Counted from the first letter of the stretch, positions 50,703 through 60,071 are shown. The stretch is DNA of 64,000 nt from JADGHX01 sp037200125 (GCA_037200125.1 JBBCGS010000002.1:558001-622000); one strand, 5' to 3'. Numbers and translations are program-made. Notes: a model not told the origin generated them from the sequence alone.

Positions 50703-52262
50703 TCAGTAAGCATGCGCCACGTGCCGATACCGCAGGCCCAGCGCGTACAGGGTCCCGAAGTAAAGGGCCGCGGCACCGCCGATGCACAGCGCGCAGCGGC
50801 CCACCCGGGCCAGGGTGCCGGCAGCCATCCAGCTCCCGAGATCGCCGCTCATCCAGATCAAAGCGCCACCCATCACGGCATTCGCCACAACGAGGCGGCC
50901 CATCAGAGCCGGCCAGCCAGCAGCGGGCGAATAAGCCCCCGCCTTCCGCAGCCCCCGGAGAAGCAAAACCGTATTGACCCCCGCCGCCAGCGAGGTAGAA
51001 ATGGCCAACAACGCATGCGGCGCCGGAAACCCGGCCCGCGCCGCAGGCAGCACAATCGCCAGGTTCAACCCTATATTGACCCCAAGCGCGATCATCCCCA
51101 CCCGCACCGGCGTCTTCATGTCCTGCCGCGCAAAGAATCCCGGCGCCAGCACCTTCACCAAGCTCATGAAGAGCATCCCGAACGAATACGTCATCAACGC
51201 ATACGACGTCATCTGCACGTCGCGCGCATCAAACTGCCCGCGACCAAAAATCGTCGCCGTGATCGGCCCCGCAAACACCAGCATCCCCACCGCGGCCGGC
51301 GTCGCGAGCAGCAGCGTCAACCGCAAAGCCCAATCCAGCGTCGCGGAAAACCGCTCCTTCGAAGCCTTCGCGTGATGCGCGGACAACCCCGGCAGAATCA
51401 CCGTCGCGAGCGCGATGCTGAAAACCCCGAGCGGAAACTCCATCAGCCGATCGGCGAAATACAGCCACGCAATGCTGCCATCCACGAGAAACGACGCGAT
51501 GAGCGAGTCGAGCAGCAAGCTGATCTGCGCCATCGACGACCCGACGATCCCCGGCAGCATCAGCTTGCCGATGCGCCGAACCCCCTCCAGCGCCGGCCGC
51601 CACGTCGGCCACGAAAGCAGCCCGAGCTTCGCAACCGCCGGCAGCTGGAAAACAACCTGCAGCACCCCCGCGACGAACACGCCCGCCGCCATCACGATCC
51701 CCGGATTCGCGCTCCCCGCCGCGAGCCAGGCCGTGACCACGATCATCACGACGTTCATCAACGTCGACGTGACCGCCGGAATCGCAAACCGTCCGTAGCT
51801 GTTGAGCACCGACCCGAACAGCGCCGTGAACGAGACGAAGAAGATGTACGGGAACGTAAGCCGCAGCATCTGCGCCGCCTGCTCGAACTTCCCCTCGTTA
51901 CCCCGAAACCCCGGTGCGAAAATCAGCACGAGGACCGGCGCGGCCACGACTCCAATGACCGTGACGACGAACAGCACCGCCCCGAGCGTGCCGGCCACGC
52001 CTGAAACCAGTTCCCGCGTCTCTTCGTGGCTTCGCTTGTACCGATACTCGGAAATGACGGGCACGAAGCCCTGCGAGAAGGAGCCTTCCGCAAACAGCCG
52101 TCGCAGGAAATTGGGGATCTTGATGGCCACCAGAAAGGCGTCCATGAGCGCGCTCGCCCCGAACGCCTGGGCATAGACCATTTCCCGCACGAGGCCGGTT
52201 ATCCGCGAGAGGAGCGTGAATGCTCCTACGAGGCCTGTGCTTTTGAAGATGGCTCCGCTCAA
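50703..52262 (-). CDS. murJ: Lipid II flippase MurJ (MviN)
   Basis: A 519-aa, fourteen-helix MOP-superfamily flippase moving lipid II across the inner membrane. Family motifs: 'STGLVGAFTLLSRITGLVRE', 'AFLVAIKIPNFLRRLFAEGS', 'FSQGFVPVISEYR', and later 'SIAWLYFADRLMEFPLGVFS' and 'ARQDMKTPVRVGM'. The frame starts at a TTG (52262) with GGGGCCGGT ahead; no nearer ATG would keep the conserved N-terminus. A -10 TATAGT lies 30 bases upstream on the minus strand (52292-52297). Divergent from rpsT. Confidence 0.96.
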   Translation of the reverse strand: MSGAIFKSTGLVGAFTLLSRITGLVREMVYAQAFGASALMDAFLVAIKIPNFLRRLFAEGSFSQGFVPVISEYRYKRSHEETRELVSGVAGTLGAVLFVVTVIGVVAAPVLVLIFAPGFRGNEGKFEQAAQMLRLTFPYIFFVSFTALFGSVLNSYGRFAIPAVTSTLMNVVMIVVTAWLAAGSANPGIVMAAGVFVAGVLQVVFQLPAVAKLGLLSWPTWRPALEGVRRIGKLMLPGIVGSSMAQISLLLDSLIASFLVDGSIAWLYFADRLMEFPLGVFSIALATVILPGLSAHHAKASKERFSATLDWALRLTLLLATPAAVGMLVFAGPITATIFGRGQFDARDVQMTSYALMTYSFGMLFMSLVKVLAPGFFARQDMKTPVRVGMIALGVNIGLNLAIVLPAARAGFPAPHALLAISTSLAAGVNTVLLLRGLRKAGAYSPAAGWPALMGRLVVANAVMGGALIWMSGDLGSWMAAGTLARVGRCALCIGGAAALYFGTLYALGLRYRHVAHAY

Positions 52263-52304
52263 ACCGGCCCCGCCCGCGCTTTTGCGGGGCGACTATACAG
52301 ACGA

Positions 52305-52326
52305 GAAGCCCTCAATCGCCGGCGGC
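52305..52326 (-). repeat. Dispersed short repeat, copy 1
   Basis: On the minus strand GCCGCCGGCGATTGAGGGCT followed by TC. It matches the copies at 60178 and 62139 with one or two changes. It lies just upstream of the murJ -10. Confidence 0.55.
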
Positions 52327-52561
52327 TGGAAAGCGCCTCCCCCTCCCCACCACGCCAACTCCGGATCCGAGTCCACTCCCGATCCGACTCCGGATTTCCG
52401 ACAAACGAGCCCAAAGGCGGCGGCTCGGCCGGAAAGGGACCCGGCGGGGGTTTCAACACCTCACCCCCGCCATTGCCACGCCCAGGACCTTGCACCCCCC
52501 ATCACCACGCCAAACGCCCCAAAATGTGGCCGAACTTCCAGCCCAGAACCGCTATTCAGCG

Positions 52562-52590
52562 TTGACAATGGAGCCCCCCGAAACGACACT
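52562..52590 (+). promoter_or_regulatory. Predicted rpsT promoter
   Basis: A perfect TTGACA (52562-52567), a 17-base spacer and GACACT (52585-52590), a weak -10. The rpsT start is 36 bases downstream. Confidence 0.55.
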
Positions 52591-52626
52591 ACCGCCCCCT
52601 TTTTAAGGTCGATTCCCGGAGTATTC

Positions 52627-52890
52627 GTGGCGAACACCAAGTCCGCTGAAAAAGCGGCACGTCAGGCTGAGAAACACCGCACCCACAACGTGACCATGCG
52701 CTCTCGCATGCGGTCCGCGATCCGTGGTGTGGCCGACGCCATCGCCACCGGCAAGAAGGACGACGCTCAGAAGAGCTACGCCGTTGCCGTTCCGATCATC
52801 GACAGCATGGTCAACAAGCAGATCGTCCATCGCAACAAGGCCGCCCGGCACAAGAGCCGTCTCGCGGCGCGCATCCGAGGGATGTCCTGA
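52627..52890 (+). CDS. rpsT: 30S ribosomal protein S20
   Basis: An 87-aa basic protein of the small subunit binding 16S rRNA. Begins 'MANTKSAEKAARQAEKHRTH' and ends 'NKAARHKSRLAARIRGMS', as in all S20. It starts at a GTG (52627), six bases after GGAG; a weak start codon is common for this autoregulated gene. Divergent from murJ. Confidence 0.98.
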   Translation: MANTKSAEKAARQAEKHRTHNVTMRSRMRSAIRGVADAIATGKKDDAQKSYAVAVPIIDSMVNKQIVHRNKAARHKSRLAARIRGMS

Positions 52891-52891
52891 T

Positions 52892-53056
52892 ATGAACGCC
52901 AAAGACGCAGCAACACTCCGCGCGGCCCCGCGTGCCACCCCGACCCTCAGCCGCACACCGGCCGGTCGTCGAATGTTTGTTCTGCGTCTGGTGCGTGACC
53001 GCGCGGCTCGCGCGGCCGCCGCCGAGACCGAAGCCTCGGCGAAGAAGGCCTCCTAG
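52892..53056 (+). CDS. Small basic Ala/Arg-rich ORF downstream of rpsT
   Basis: A 54-aa frame whose ATG lies one base after the rpsT stop and ends just before a good intrinsic terminator. It begins 'MNAKDAATLRAAPRATPTLS' and ends 'AETEASAKKAS'. No family recognised. It has no separate ribosome site beyond GAGGGATG at the end of rpsT, so translation would depend on coupling. It may be a real small protein or chance coding in GC-rich sequence. Confidence 0.45.
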   Translation: MNAKDAATLRAAPRATPTLSRTPAGRRMFVLRLVRDRAARAAAAETEASAKKAS

Positions 53057-53071
53057 GCCCCTTCGAGCGTA

Positions 53072-53098
53072 ACGGCCGCAGGTCCTGCGGCCGTTTGC
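53072..53098 (+). terminator. Intrinsic terminator of rpsT
   Basis: ACGGCCGCAG (53072-53081) pairs perfectly with CTGCGGCCGT (53085-53094) around a three-base loop, followed by TT. The T-tract is short. Confidence 0.75.
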
Positions 53099-53125
53099 CC
53101 TGAACTTCCCGCCCTTCCGCGCCGG

Positions 53126-54586
53126 TTACGGCGTCGGCGTTGCGTCGTCGACCGGAATCAGCTCGAGCGCGCCCGTATCCGGGTCGTCGTTCACCACGTA
53201 CGTCTGCACCGCGCCCGCCGGCACGGTGATCGTCGTATCCAGCACCACCGTCGACGTGCCGGTTTCCATTATGCGCACCTGGTACGGCGTATCCGGCTTG
53301 TACGTGATGTAGTCCGTGACGCCCTGGTAAATCAGGGCGGTGGCCCGCTTGAACTGCGCGGCGTCGTCGGTGGTGACGCTGGTCGACGTGTTGAAGTCGA
53401 GCACCAGCCCCGGAATCGTCACGTAGATATCCAGCCCCTGCGTGGCATCGGTGGTGCTCCGGCTCGGCGCCGCGATCAGGAAGCGGAACGATCCCTGCGT
53501 CGGAATACTGCGGCTGCTGTCCGTCTGGATGCTCGCGCCAACGGAGGCGGCCGGCCCGATCACGTAAGCGCTCACGTTCGAGCCTTGCAGCAGGGTGAAC
53601 TCCTTGATGAAGAGGAACTGGAGCGCGGTGCTGCCCGCAGGTACGCCTAGCAGGTCGATGACTCCCTGAGGCACGGCGGCATAAGGGCTGTGATCACGAA
53701 ACGCGATATTGCTGAAGAGCGGCGAAGTGAGCTGCGTCGCGCGATAGACGTCCAGCGTCGGCGTAGCCGACGACACGTGCACGAGGCGCAGGGCCGCCTG
53801 GTCCGTCGTGTTCGTGTAGACGCCGGAGCTGCCATCGATCGCCAGCAGCTGCACCGGCGAGGGCCCGGGCCCGATGTTGGGCGTGATCGCGAACAGGTAC
53901 CGCGTCTTCTCAGTGGTGGTGAGCACCGGCGACGTGAAGATCACCGCGCCCGACGCATCGTGGATTTCGAACGTGAGATCGCTCGTCAGGTCGGACGTCG
54001 TGTCCGTCGAGTTCGCGGGACGCACGAGCTTCAGCGTGCTCGGGGTCGTGCGACTGCCGGGGCTGATCGTGCCGATGCTCTGGGGCGCGGTAATGCCCGC
54101 GTTCGGCACGGTGACGTACACCGTCAACATCTGCTGCGAGGCTGCGGCGTTCAACACCGTGATCTCGATGTTGTCATCCACGACCGCGGCCTGCCCGCTC
54201 GGCGCGTCGGTGATGAGCGTCTGGATATTGGCGAGCGTGCCGTACGCGAAGATCGTGTAGTCGGTGTTCTTCGTATAGCTGCGGCTGAAGGACCCGCCGA
54301 GATCGATCGGGTCCGTCGTATCCGTAGACACCAGCGACGCCGGGCGAAGCACCTGGAAGCTGATGCTGTGATCCCCCGGGCGCGCGGCGGCCAGCGCCGT
54401 TCCGGAGAGATAGCCCGTGCTGCTCACGATCGTCGAATCGATCTTGTACTGCACCGTCGGCGAATCCGAGATGAGATTCACCATTCGGGTGTGGAAAGAC
54501 TCCTCGTCATTATTGAGGACTTTCTTGCACGAAGTGAGCGCCAGCACGCCAACGACACACGCCGCGGCGATTCGAATCGCATTCAT
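53126..54586 (-). CDS. Lipoprotein with DUF4397-like repeats
   Basis: A 486-aa exported lipoprotein. Signal ends in the lipobox 'VLALTSC' (Cys about 20), followed by KK. The mature protein has at least two beta-rich repeats with the DUF4397 look: 'ARLRLVHVSSATPTLDVYRA'-type segments (here 'LRLVHVSSATPTLDVY'), 'VPAGSTALQFLF' and 'TLYVTVPNAG'-like strands. Ser/Thr-rich and short of Cys. ATG 54586 was chosen over an upstream frame start because it begins the signal peptide. It follows bamA by 16 bases on the same strand, so the two are probably co-transcribed; an outer-membrane role is plausible but unproven. Confidence 0.85.
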   Translation of the reverse strand: MNAIRIAAACVVGVLALTSCKKVLNNDEESFHTRMVNLISDSPTVQYKIDSTIVSSTGYLSGTALAAARPGDHSISFQVLRPASLVSTDTTDPIDLGGSFSRSYTKNTDYTIFAYGTLANIQTLITDAPSGQAAVVDDNIEITVLNAAASQQMLTVYVTVPNAGITAPQSIGTISPGSRTTPSTLKLVRPANSTDTTSDLTSDLTFEIHDASGAVIFTSPVLTTTEKTRYLFAITPNIGPGPSPVQLLAIDGSSGVYTNTTDQAALRLVHVSSATPTLDVYRATQLTSPLFSNIAFRDHSPYAAVPQGVIDLLGVPAGSTALQFLFIKEFTLLQGSNVSAYVIGPAASVGASIQTDSSRSIPTQGSFRFLIAAPSRSTTDATQGLDIYVTIPGLVLDFNTSTSVTTDDAAQFKRATALIYQGVTDYITYKPDTPYQVRIMETGTSTVVLDTTITVPAGAVQTYVVNDDPDTGALELIPVDDATPTP

Positions 54587-54602
54587 ATCTGATCCTTGCC
54601 GA

Positions 54603-57059
54603 CTAAAACGCGCGACCGATCGAGAACTGGAAGCCCTCGAGCTCGTCGCCATAATCGAAATCGTTCGCTTTTTTGTAGCGAAGCGGAATCGCGTAGCTGA
54701 ACCGGAAGAGACCGAGCGGCGCGAGCCATTGGGCGGCGAGCCCCGTCGAAGCGCGAATCTCGCTCAGCTTGAACGAGGTATCCATCGGGAAGCCCGCCTT
54801 GTCGGTGAACTTCGTGCCGCCGAGGTAGTAGGTCTGGCCGGCATCGACGAACAGCGAGACGCGCGCGCTCTGCTCGAATTTTTTCGGCATCGGCAGGATC
54901 GCCTCGATCTGCGAGCTCAAGCCGAAGTCGCCCCCGTACGGGTTGCCGAACGAGTCGCGCGGGCCGAGGGTCGATTCGCGGAAGCCGCGCACCGAGTCCG
55001 GGCCGCCGAGATAGTAGTTTCGATTCGGCGGCACCGAAGTCGTCTTGCCGAACGGCATCGCATAGCTCGCGTGCAACGTCGCGCTGATGGGAATCTGCTT
55101 GATGAGTGGGATCAGCGGAATGTGGAAGAACTGCTGCGCGAGATAATCCGCGCTCCCATATTCCACTTCGCTCCCCGGGACCGTCGCGGCCAAGGTGAGA
55201 CGCTGCAGCCCGCCGCGCGTCGGGAAGAGCGTGCGATCGCGGCTGTCGAACACATACGCCGCATTGAGCTCGAAGGCCTCGTACGTGGAGCCGTCGATCT
55301 GGAAGCCGGCGAAGTTGGTGTGTGTCGGTTTGCCGTTCTGGGAAACCCAGTCCACGAGCTGCTGCGAGCTGCCCGAAGCCGTTGCCAGCTCCACGTGGGA
55401 CCACGAGCCGCCGAACCGAACTTCCTGCTGCTCGGCGATGGGGTAGCCATAGCTCAAACCCGTGAGCCAGGTCTTCGTGGAGAAGTCCGACGACACCGAG
55501 GTGAGCTGGCTGATGTCGCGATAGACGAGATCGACGGTGCGATTCAGACCGTCGGCGTTCAGCGCCGGGTTGGTGTGCGAGAAGCTGTACACCTTCGCAT
55601 AAGCACCGGTGTTCGCTTCCGCCGCCACGCGCTCGCCGCTGCCGAGGAAGTTCGCGTCGGAAATATTCCCCTGCAGTGAAAACTTCTGCGACTCGGAATA
55701 ACCGATGCCGCCACCGAGCTCGGCGCTCTGGCCTTCCTCGATCTTGAAATCCACATCGACCAAATCGGGCGCGCCGGCGACGGGCGTCGTCTCCGAATCA
55801 ACCTTCTTGACGTAGGGCAGACGCTGGATACGCTGCTTCGAGCGATCGAGCGCGATGTTCGACAGCCAGGCGCCTTCGAGCTGGCGCATCTCGCGGCGGA
55901 GCACTTCGTCGTTGATCCCGGTTTCGCCGCTGAACGTGATGTTACGTACGTAGACCCGATTGCCCGGATCGACGAAGAAGGTGACCGAGACCTCGTTGGT
56001 CGCGTCGTTCGGCGTCGGGACCGGGTCCACCTTGGCGAACGCGTAGCCGTCGGCGCCGAGGCGGTTCTGGATCAGCTCCTGCGTCGTCGTGATCAGCTTG
56101 CGATTGAACTGGTCGCCCTTGCCGATCAGCACATAGCGCTTCAGCTCAGCTTCCGGTACCACGAAGGTGCCGGCGAGCTTCACGTCGCTGATGTTGTAGA
56201 CCTTGCCTTCGTTGATGTTGACCGTGATGAAGATGTCGTCCTTCTCAGGCGCGATCGCGACCTGAGTGGATTCGATCGCGAAGTTCGCGTAGCCCCGGTC
56301 CATGTAGAAGGATCGGAGCTTTTCGAGGTCGCCCTGCAGGGCTTCACGGCCATAGCGGTCGTCCTGCTTGTACCAGGAGAGCCAGTTCGGCGTGTGCAGC
56401 TCGAACCCCTCCTGCACCTGCTTGTCGGTGAACGCCTCGTTGCCGACGACGTTGATCTGCTGGATCTTCGCGCGCTTACCTTCCTTGATGTCGATCTTCA
56501 CCTTGACCTTGTTGCCCGGCACGTCCTCGACTTTCGTGTCGATGCGCGCGCTGTACCGGCCGCGGCCGAAGTACTGCTCGTTGAGGTACTGCTCCACGAG
56601 GTCGAGCACCGAACGGTCGAAGGTCTTGCCGGTGGCAAGGCCGACGTTCTTCAGGCTCTTTTGCAGGTCTTCGGTCTTGATCTCCTTATTGCCGGTGATC
56701 TCGAAGCTTTCGATCGCCGGCCGCTCGATGACCACGACGATGAGGTCGTTGCCGTCGCGCCGCATCTGCACGTCGCGGAAGAAGTTGGTGGCGTAGATGG
56801 CCCGTACGGCCTCGCGCACCCGTTGGGCGGTAACGCGGTCGCCGATGTTCACCGGCAGGTAGTTGAAAACCGTGCCTTCGGAGATGCGCTGCAACCCCTC
56901 GACGCGGATGTTGCTTACGATGAAGCTCGAGTCGGGGACAGGCGCCGCCTGGGGCAACGCCTGAGCGAACACGGTCGCACCATGCCCGAGCAATGGGAGA
57001 CTGAAGCCCCAGGCCATTCGCATGGCCAGGGCACGTTGGCGTCTTCTGCGGGATTTCAT
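54603..57059 (-). CDS. bamA: Outer-membrane protein assembly factor BamA
   Basis: An 818-aa Omp85 protein inserting beta-barrels into the outer membrane. Signal peptide, then five POTRA domains (about 46-115, 116-197, 198-288, 289-370, 371-447; start motifs 'VSNIRVEGLQRISEGTVFNY', 'FEITGNKEIKTEDL', 'INVVGNEAFTD', 'VRNITFSGETGIND'). The 16-strand barrel has the lid motif 'VRGFRE' and ends in Phe ('QFSIGRAF'). The usual neighbours rseP upstream and skp/lpxD downstream are absent; a lipoprotein gene follows instead. It could therefore be a second copy, or the only one at a moved locus. Confidence 0.93.
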   Translation of the reverse strand: MKSRRRRQRALAMRMAWGFSLPLLGHGATVFAQALPQAAPVPDSSFIVSNIRVEGLQRISEGTVFNYLPVNIGDRVTAQRVREAVRAIYATNFFRDVQMRRDGNDLIVVVIERPAIESFEITGNKEIKTEDLQKSLKNVGLATGKTFDRSVLDLVEQYLNEQYFGRGRYSARIDTKVEDVPGNKVKVKIDIKEGKRAKIQQINVVGNEAFTDKQVQEGFELHTPNWLSWYKQDDRYGREALQGDLEKLRSFYMDRGYANFAIESTQVAIAPEKDDIFITVNINEGKVYNISDVKLAGTFVVPEAELKRYVLIGKGDQFNRKLITTTQELIQNRLGADGYAFAKVDPVPTPNDATNEVSVTFFVDPGNRVYVRNITFSGETGINDEVLRREMRQLEGAWLSNIALDRSKQRIQRLPYVKKVDSETTPVAGAPDLVDVDFKIEEGQSAELGGGIGYSESQKFSLQGNISDANFLGSGERVAAEANTGAYAKVYSFSHTNPALNADGLNRTVDLVYRDISQLTSVSSDFSTKTWLTGLSYGYPIAEQQEVRFGGSWSHVELATASGSSQQLVDWVSQNGKPTHTNFAGFQIDGSTYEAFELNAAYVFDSRDRTLFPTRGGLQRLTLAATVPGSEVEYGSADYLAQQFFHIPLIPLIKQIPISATLHASYAMPFGKTTSVPPNRNYYLGGPDSVRGFRESTLGPRDSFGNPYGGDFGLSSQIEAILPMPKKFEQSARVSLFVDAGQTYYLGGTKFTDKAGFPMDTSFKLSEIRASTGLAAQWLAPLGLFRFSYAIPLRYKKANDFDYGDELEGFQFSIGRAF

Positions 57060-57196
57060 CCGCGGCGGACGTTAGCAACGTGAAAGCCCGCGACCCTTGC
57101 GAGGGGCCTTCAGAGTGTTAAGGAATGTTACGCCACGCGTATGCAGGAAACTTTGCTCGCAACAATCTGCCAAAGCGTTCCGTGCAAACACCAAAC

Positions 57197-57970
57197 ATGA
57201 CTTCTTCTGAGGCGCGCGCGCCACAGAATCCGGGCCCCGCGACTCATCCGGCGAACGCACGACACATCGTCGTCGTCGACGATGACCGGGAAATTCGCAG
57301 TCTTCTCTCGCAGTTCCTCGAAAAGCACGGTTTCCGCGTCACCGCGGTGGCCGATGGTCGCAGCCTGCGCCGTCTGATGACGACGCAACGAATCGACCTC
57401 GTCGTGCTGGACGTGATGCTGCCCGGCGGGGAAGACGGCCTCACCATCTGCCGCCAGCTGAGCGCCACCAGTCAGATGCCGATCATTATGTTGACCGGCA
57501 AGAGCGACGAAGTGGATCGCATCATCGGCCTCGAGATCGGCGCCGACGACTACCTGTCGAAGCCGTTCAACCCGCGCGAGCTGCTGGCACGCGTGCGCAA
57601 CGTGCTCCGGCGCTGGGACTTCGCGCCCCGTAAGCCGGATGTAAGGGAAGTCTCTCGCTATCGCTTTGCCGGCTGGAACCTCGACACCGCCGCGCGTGAA
57701 CTGACGGACTCTGAAGGCACGCGCCACACGCTCACCGGCGCGGAGTTCCGCTTACTGCTGGCTTTCGTGTCGCACCCGAATCGGGTGCTGTCGCGTCATC
57801 AGCTGATCGAGCTCACGAGCACCCGGCGGTCGGAGCTGTTCGACCGGAGCATCGACGTGCGCGTGAGTCGCCTCCGGCAACTGCTTCGTGACAACGTCGG
57901 TGCACCGCGGATCATCAAGACCGTTTACGGCGACGGGTACGTACTCGGCACGACGGTGGAGGCGGAATGA
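57197..57970 (+). CDS. OmpR/PhoB-family response regulator
   Basis: A 257-aa transcription regulator. Receiver domain (about 20-140) with 'VVVDDDREIRSLL', phospho-acceptor Asp in 'LVVLDVMLPGGEDG', 'IIMLTGKSDEVDRIIGLEIG' and Lys in 'LSKPFNPREL'. Winged-helix DNA-binding domain (about 150-250) with 'LTGAEFRLLLAFVSHPNRVL' and 'VRVSRLRQLLRD'. ATG 57197 was chosen; the open frame begins earlier at 57125. The stop overlaps the start of the kinase gene (ATGA). Divergent from bamA, with a 137-base gap. Confidence 0.94.
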   Translation: MTSSEARAPQNPGPATHPANARHIVVVDDDREIRSLLSQFLEKHGFRVTAVADGRSLRRLMTTQRIDLVVLDVMLPGGEDGLTICRQLSATSQMPIIMLTGKSDEVDRIIGLEIGADDYLSKPFNPRELLARVRNVLRRWDFAPRKPDVREVSRYRFAGWNLDTAARELTDSEGTRHTLTGAEFRLLLAFVSHPNRVLSRHQLIELTSTRRSELFDRSIDVRVSRLRQLLRDNVGAPRIIKTVYGDGYVLGTTVEAE

Positions 57971-58998
57971 ACCAGCAGGAAGGTCGCGGCAGTTCGGGTG
58001 GCGCCACGGCGCTGAGTCGAAACGTAAGCGGCCTTCTGCCGGATGGCCTGTTCGCACGGATGCTGGCCATTGTCGTCGCGTGCGTCGCCATTCCCGAGAT
58101 CATCGCGCTCGCCATTGCGCCTCAAGCGCACCGGTCGTCCCTGCTGGGTTCGTTCTTCATGTTGTTGCCGCCACTCGCGTGCGGTGTGTACTTCATGGCG
58201 CGCAGCGTGACGCGGCCGCTCGCGAAGCTGACGGACGAAGCCGATTCACTCGGGCGTCGCGCCGAGATCGGCGCCGTCACGCCGACCGGCGCGCTGGAAC
58301 TGCGCCGGCTGATGGTGGCCTTCGATCTGGCCCAGGCGCGGGTCGAGCAGTACGTAACGCATCGGGCGCGCTCCCTGGCCGCGATGTCTCACGATCTCAA
58401 GACGCCGCTCACTCGCATGCGCCTTCGCGTCGAGACGCTGGATGACGACGCCACGCGTGACCCGCTCAATCGGGACCTGGATGAAATCACCGGCATGGTG
58501 ACTTCGACCCTTGCAACGCTGAAAGGAATGGAGAACCCCGAAGCGGACGAGCCCATCGACATCAACGCCCTCCTCGCCCGCATGCAGAAGGAGTACGCGG
58601 AGATGGGGCGCAGCGTTTCCATTCGCGGCCAGGCGAGGCGGCCTTACGTGGGCCGTGTGTCGGCGCTCAAGCGGTGCCTCACGAACCTGATCGACAACGC
58701 GGTGAAGTTCGGTGAGAAGGCGAGCGTGACGCTCGAAGACGGTTCCTCCCTGAGGGTTCGCGTTGCCGATCGCGGGCCCGGGATCGCGGTGGAAGAGATG
58801 GATCGCGTGTTCGAACCGTTCTATCGCGCACGCGCGGCGCTGGCGCGTGGCGTGGAAGGCACGGGCCTCGGGCTCAGCATCGCCCGGGACATCGTGCTTG
58901 GGCACGGCGGCCAGCTCACGCTGCGCAATCGGGAAGCATGCGGCCTGGAAGCGGAAGTGGTTCTGCCGCGCGTCGTTCAGAAGGCGGCGCTTCACTAG
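57967..58998 (+). CDS. Sensor histidine kinase, partner of the OmpR-type regulator
   Basis: A 343-aa membrane kinase. Two transmembrane helices (about 30-52 and 60-77) are joined by only about ten residues, so there is no periplasmic sensor domain. A HAMP-like segment ('RSVTRPLAKLTDEADSLGRR'), H-box 'AAMSHDLKTPLTRMRLRVE', N-box 'LTNLIDNAVKFGE', G1 'VADRGPGIA' and G2 'GTGLGLSIARDI' are all intact. Such kinases usually sense signals in the membrane or cytoplasm. Coupled by ATGA to the regulator. Confidence 0.94.
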   Translation: MNQQEGRGSSGGATALSRNVSGLLPDGLFARMLAIVVACVAIPEIIALAIAPQAHRSSLLGSFFMLLPPLACGVYFMARSVTRPLAKLTDEADSLGRRAEIGAVTPTGALELRRLMVAFDLAQARVEQYVTHRARSLAAMSHDLKTPLTRMRLRVETLDDDATRDPLNRDLDEITGMVTSTLATLKGMENPEADEPIDINALLARMQKEYAEMGRSVSIRGQARRPYVGRVSALKRCLTNLIDNAVKFGEKASVTLEDGSSLRVRVADRGPGIAVEEMDRVFEPFYRARAALARGVEGTGLGLSIARDIVLGHGGQLTLRNREACGLEAEVVLPRVVQKAALH

Positions 58999-59033
58999 AG
59001 TCGCTCGCGGCGCTTTGCGCGGAAGGGCGCGGA

Positions 59034-60071
59034 CTAATCCTCAGCGTCATCCTTGGGCGGCGCGGTCTCCTCAATCAACCGCATCACATCCTGCATCAGC
59101 TCTTTCGTGCCCTGCTTCGTCACGCCCGAGATCCGATAAGTCGGCCCCTTCCACCGCAAGCGACGCACGATGTCCTTGCAGCGCTCCTCGGCTTCCTTCG
59201 CCGGCAGCAGGTCGATCTTGTTCAGCACGAGCCAGCGCGGCTTCTCGATCAAATCCTTACTGAACTTCTTGAGCTCCGCGACGATGGAGCGCGCGTCCTT
59301 CACCGGATCGGCATCCGGATCGGGCGGCGCGATGTCGACGAGATGCAGCAGCACGCGCGTGCGCTGAAGATGCTTGAGGAAGCGAATGCCGAGCCCCGCG
59401 CCTTCGGCCGCGCCTTCAATGAGCCCAGGGATGTCGGCCATCACGAAACTGCGATGCTCGCCCACGGACACGACGCCGAGATTCGGATGCAGCGTGGTGA
59501 ACGGATAATCCGCGATCTTCGGCCGCGCGGCCGACACGGCGCTGATGAGCGTGCTCTTGCCCGCGTTCGGCAGGCCGAGCAGGCCGACGTCCGCGATGAC
59601 TTTCAGCTCGAGTGCGAGCAGGCGCTTTTCGCCCGGCAACCCCGGGCCGTAGTTGCGCGGCGAACGATTGGTGCTCGACTTGAAGCGCGTGTTGCCCCAG
59701 CCGCCCTTGCCACCGCGTGCGACGAGCAGCGTGTCCCCTTCACGCACGAGATCGCCGAGCTGCTCGCCGGTCTCCGCATCCGCGATAAGGGTGCCGATGG
59801 GCACCGGCACGTAGAGATCTTCACCGCCCGCACCCGTGCAGCCGTTGCTCGAGCCGGCCGTGCCCGTGCCGCCCCGGAACGTGCGCTCGACGCGGAAATC
59901 CGCGAGCGTGTTGATGCCCGGAGCCGCGCGCAGATAGACGCTGCCGCCATTGCCGCCGTCGCCGCCGTCAGGCCCGCCGAACGGCACGAACTTCTCACGC
60001 CGGAAACTGGCGCAGCCGCGCCCGCCGTTACCGGCCTGCGCTTTCAGTCGTGCTTCATCGACGAACTTCAT
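59034..60071 (-). CDS. obgE: Obg-family ribosome assembly GTPase
   Basis: A 345-aa GTPase in 50S assembly and stress response. Obg fold (1-158), Gly-rich, starting 'MKFVDEARLKAQAGNGG', then the G domain with 'GLPNAGKSTLISAV', switch II 'DIPGLIEGAAEGAGLG' and 'NKIDLLPA'. No C-terminal OCT domain. Located after rpmA as in most proteobacteria but separated by a terminator at 60211-60240, so it may be only partly co-transcribed. Confidence 0.96.
   Translation of the reverse strand: MKFVDEARLKAQAGNGGRGCASFRREKFVPFGGPDGGDGGNGGSVYLRAAPGINTLADFRVERTFRGGTGTAGSSNGCTGAGGEDLYVPVPIGTLIADAETGEQLGDLVREGDTLLVARGGKGGWGNTRFKSSTNRSPRNYGPGLPGEKRLLALELKVIADVGLLGLPNAGKSTLISAVSAARPKIADYPFTTLHPNLGVVSVGEHRSFVMADIPGLIEGAAEGAGLGIRFLKHLQRTRVLLHLVDIAPPDPDADPVKDARSIVAELKKFSKDLIEKPRWLVLNKIDLLPAKEAEERCKDIVRRLRWKGPTYRISGVTKQGTKELMQDVMRLIEETAPPKDDAED

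Larger units (their letters stand above)
52263..52626. other. Divergent intergenic region murJ/rpsT
   Basis: A 364-base gap. It holds the murJ -10 (52292-52297, minus), one copy of the dispersed GATTGAGGGCTTC repeat (52305-52326), a C-rich stretch with repeated ACTCCGGAT (near 52358 and 52390), and the rpsT promoter (52562-52590). No ORF. Confidence 0.6.
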
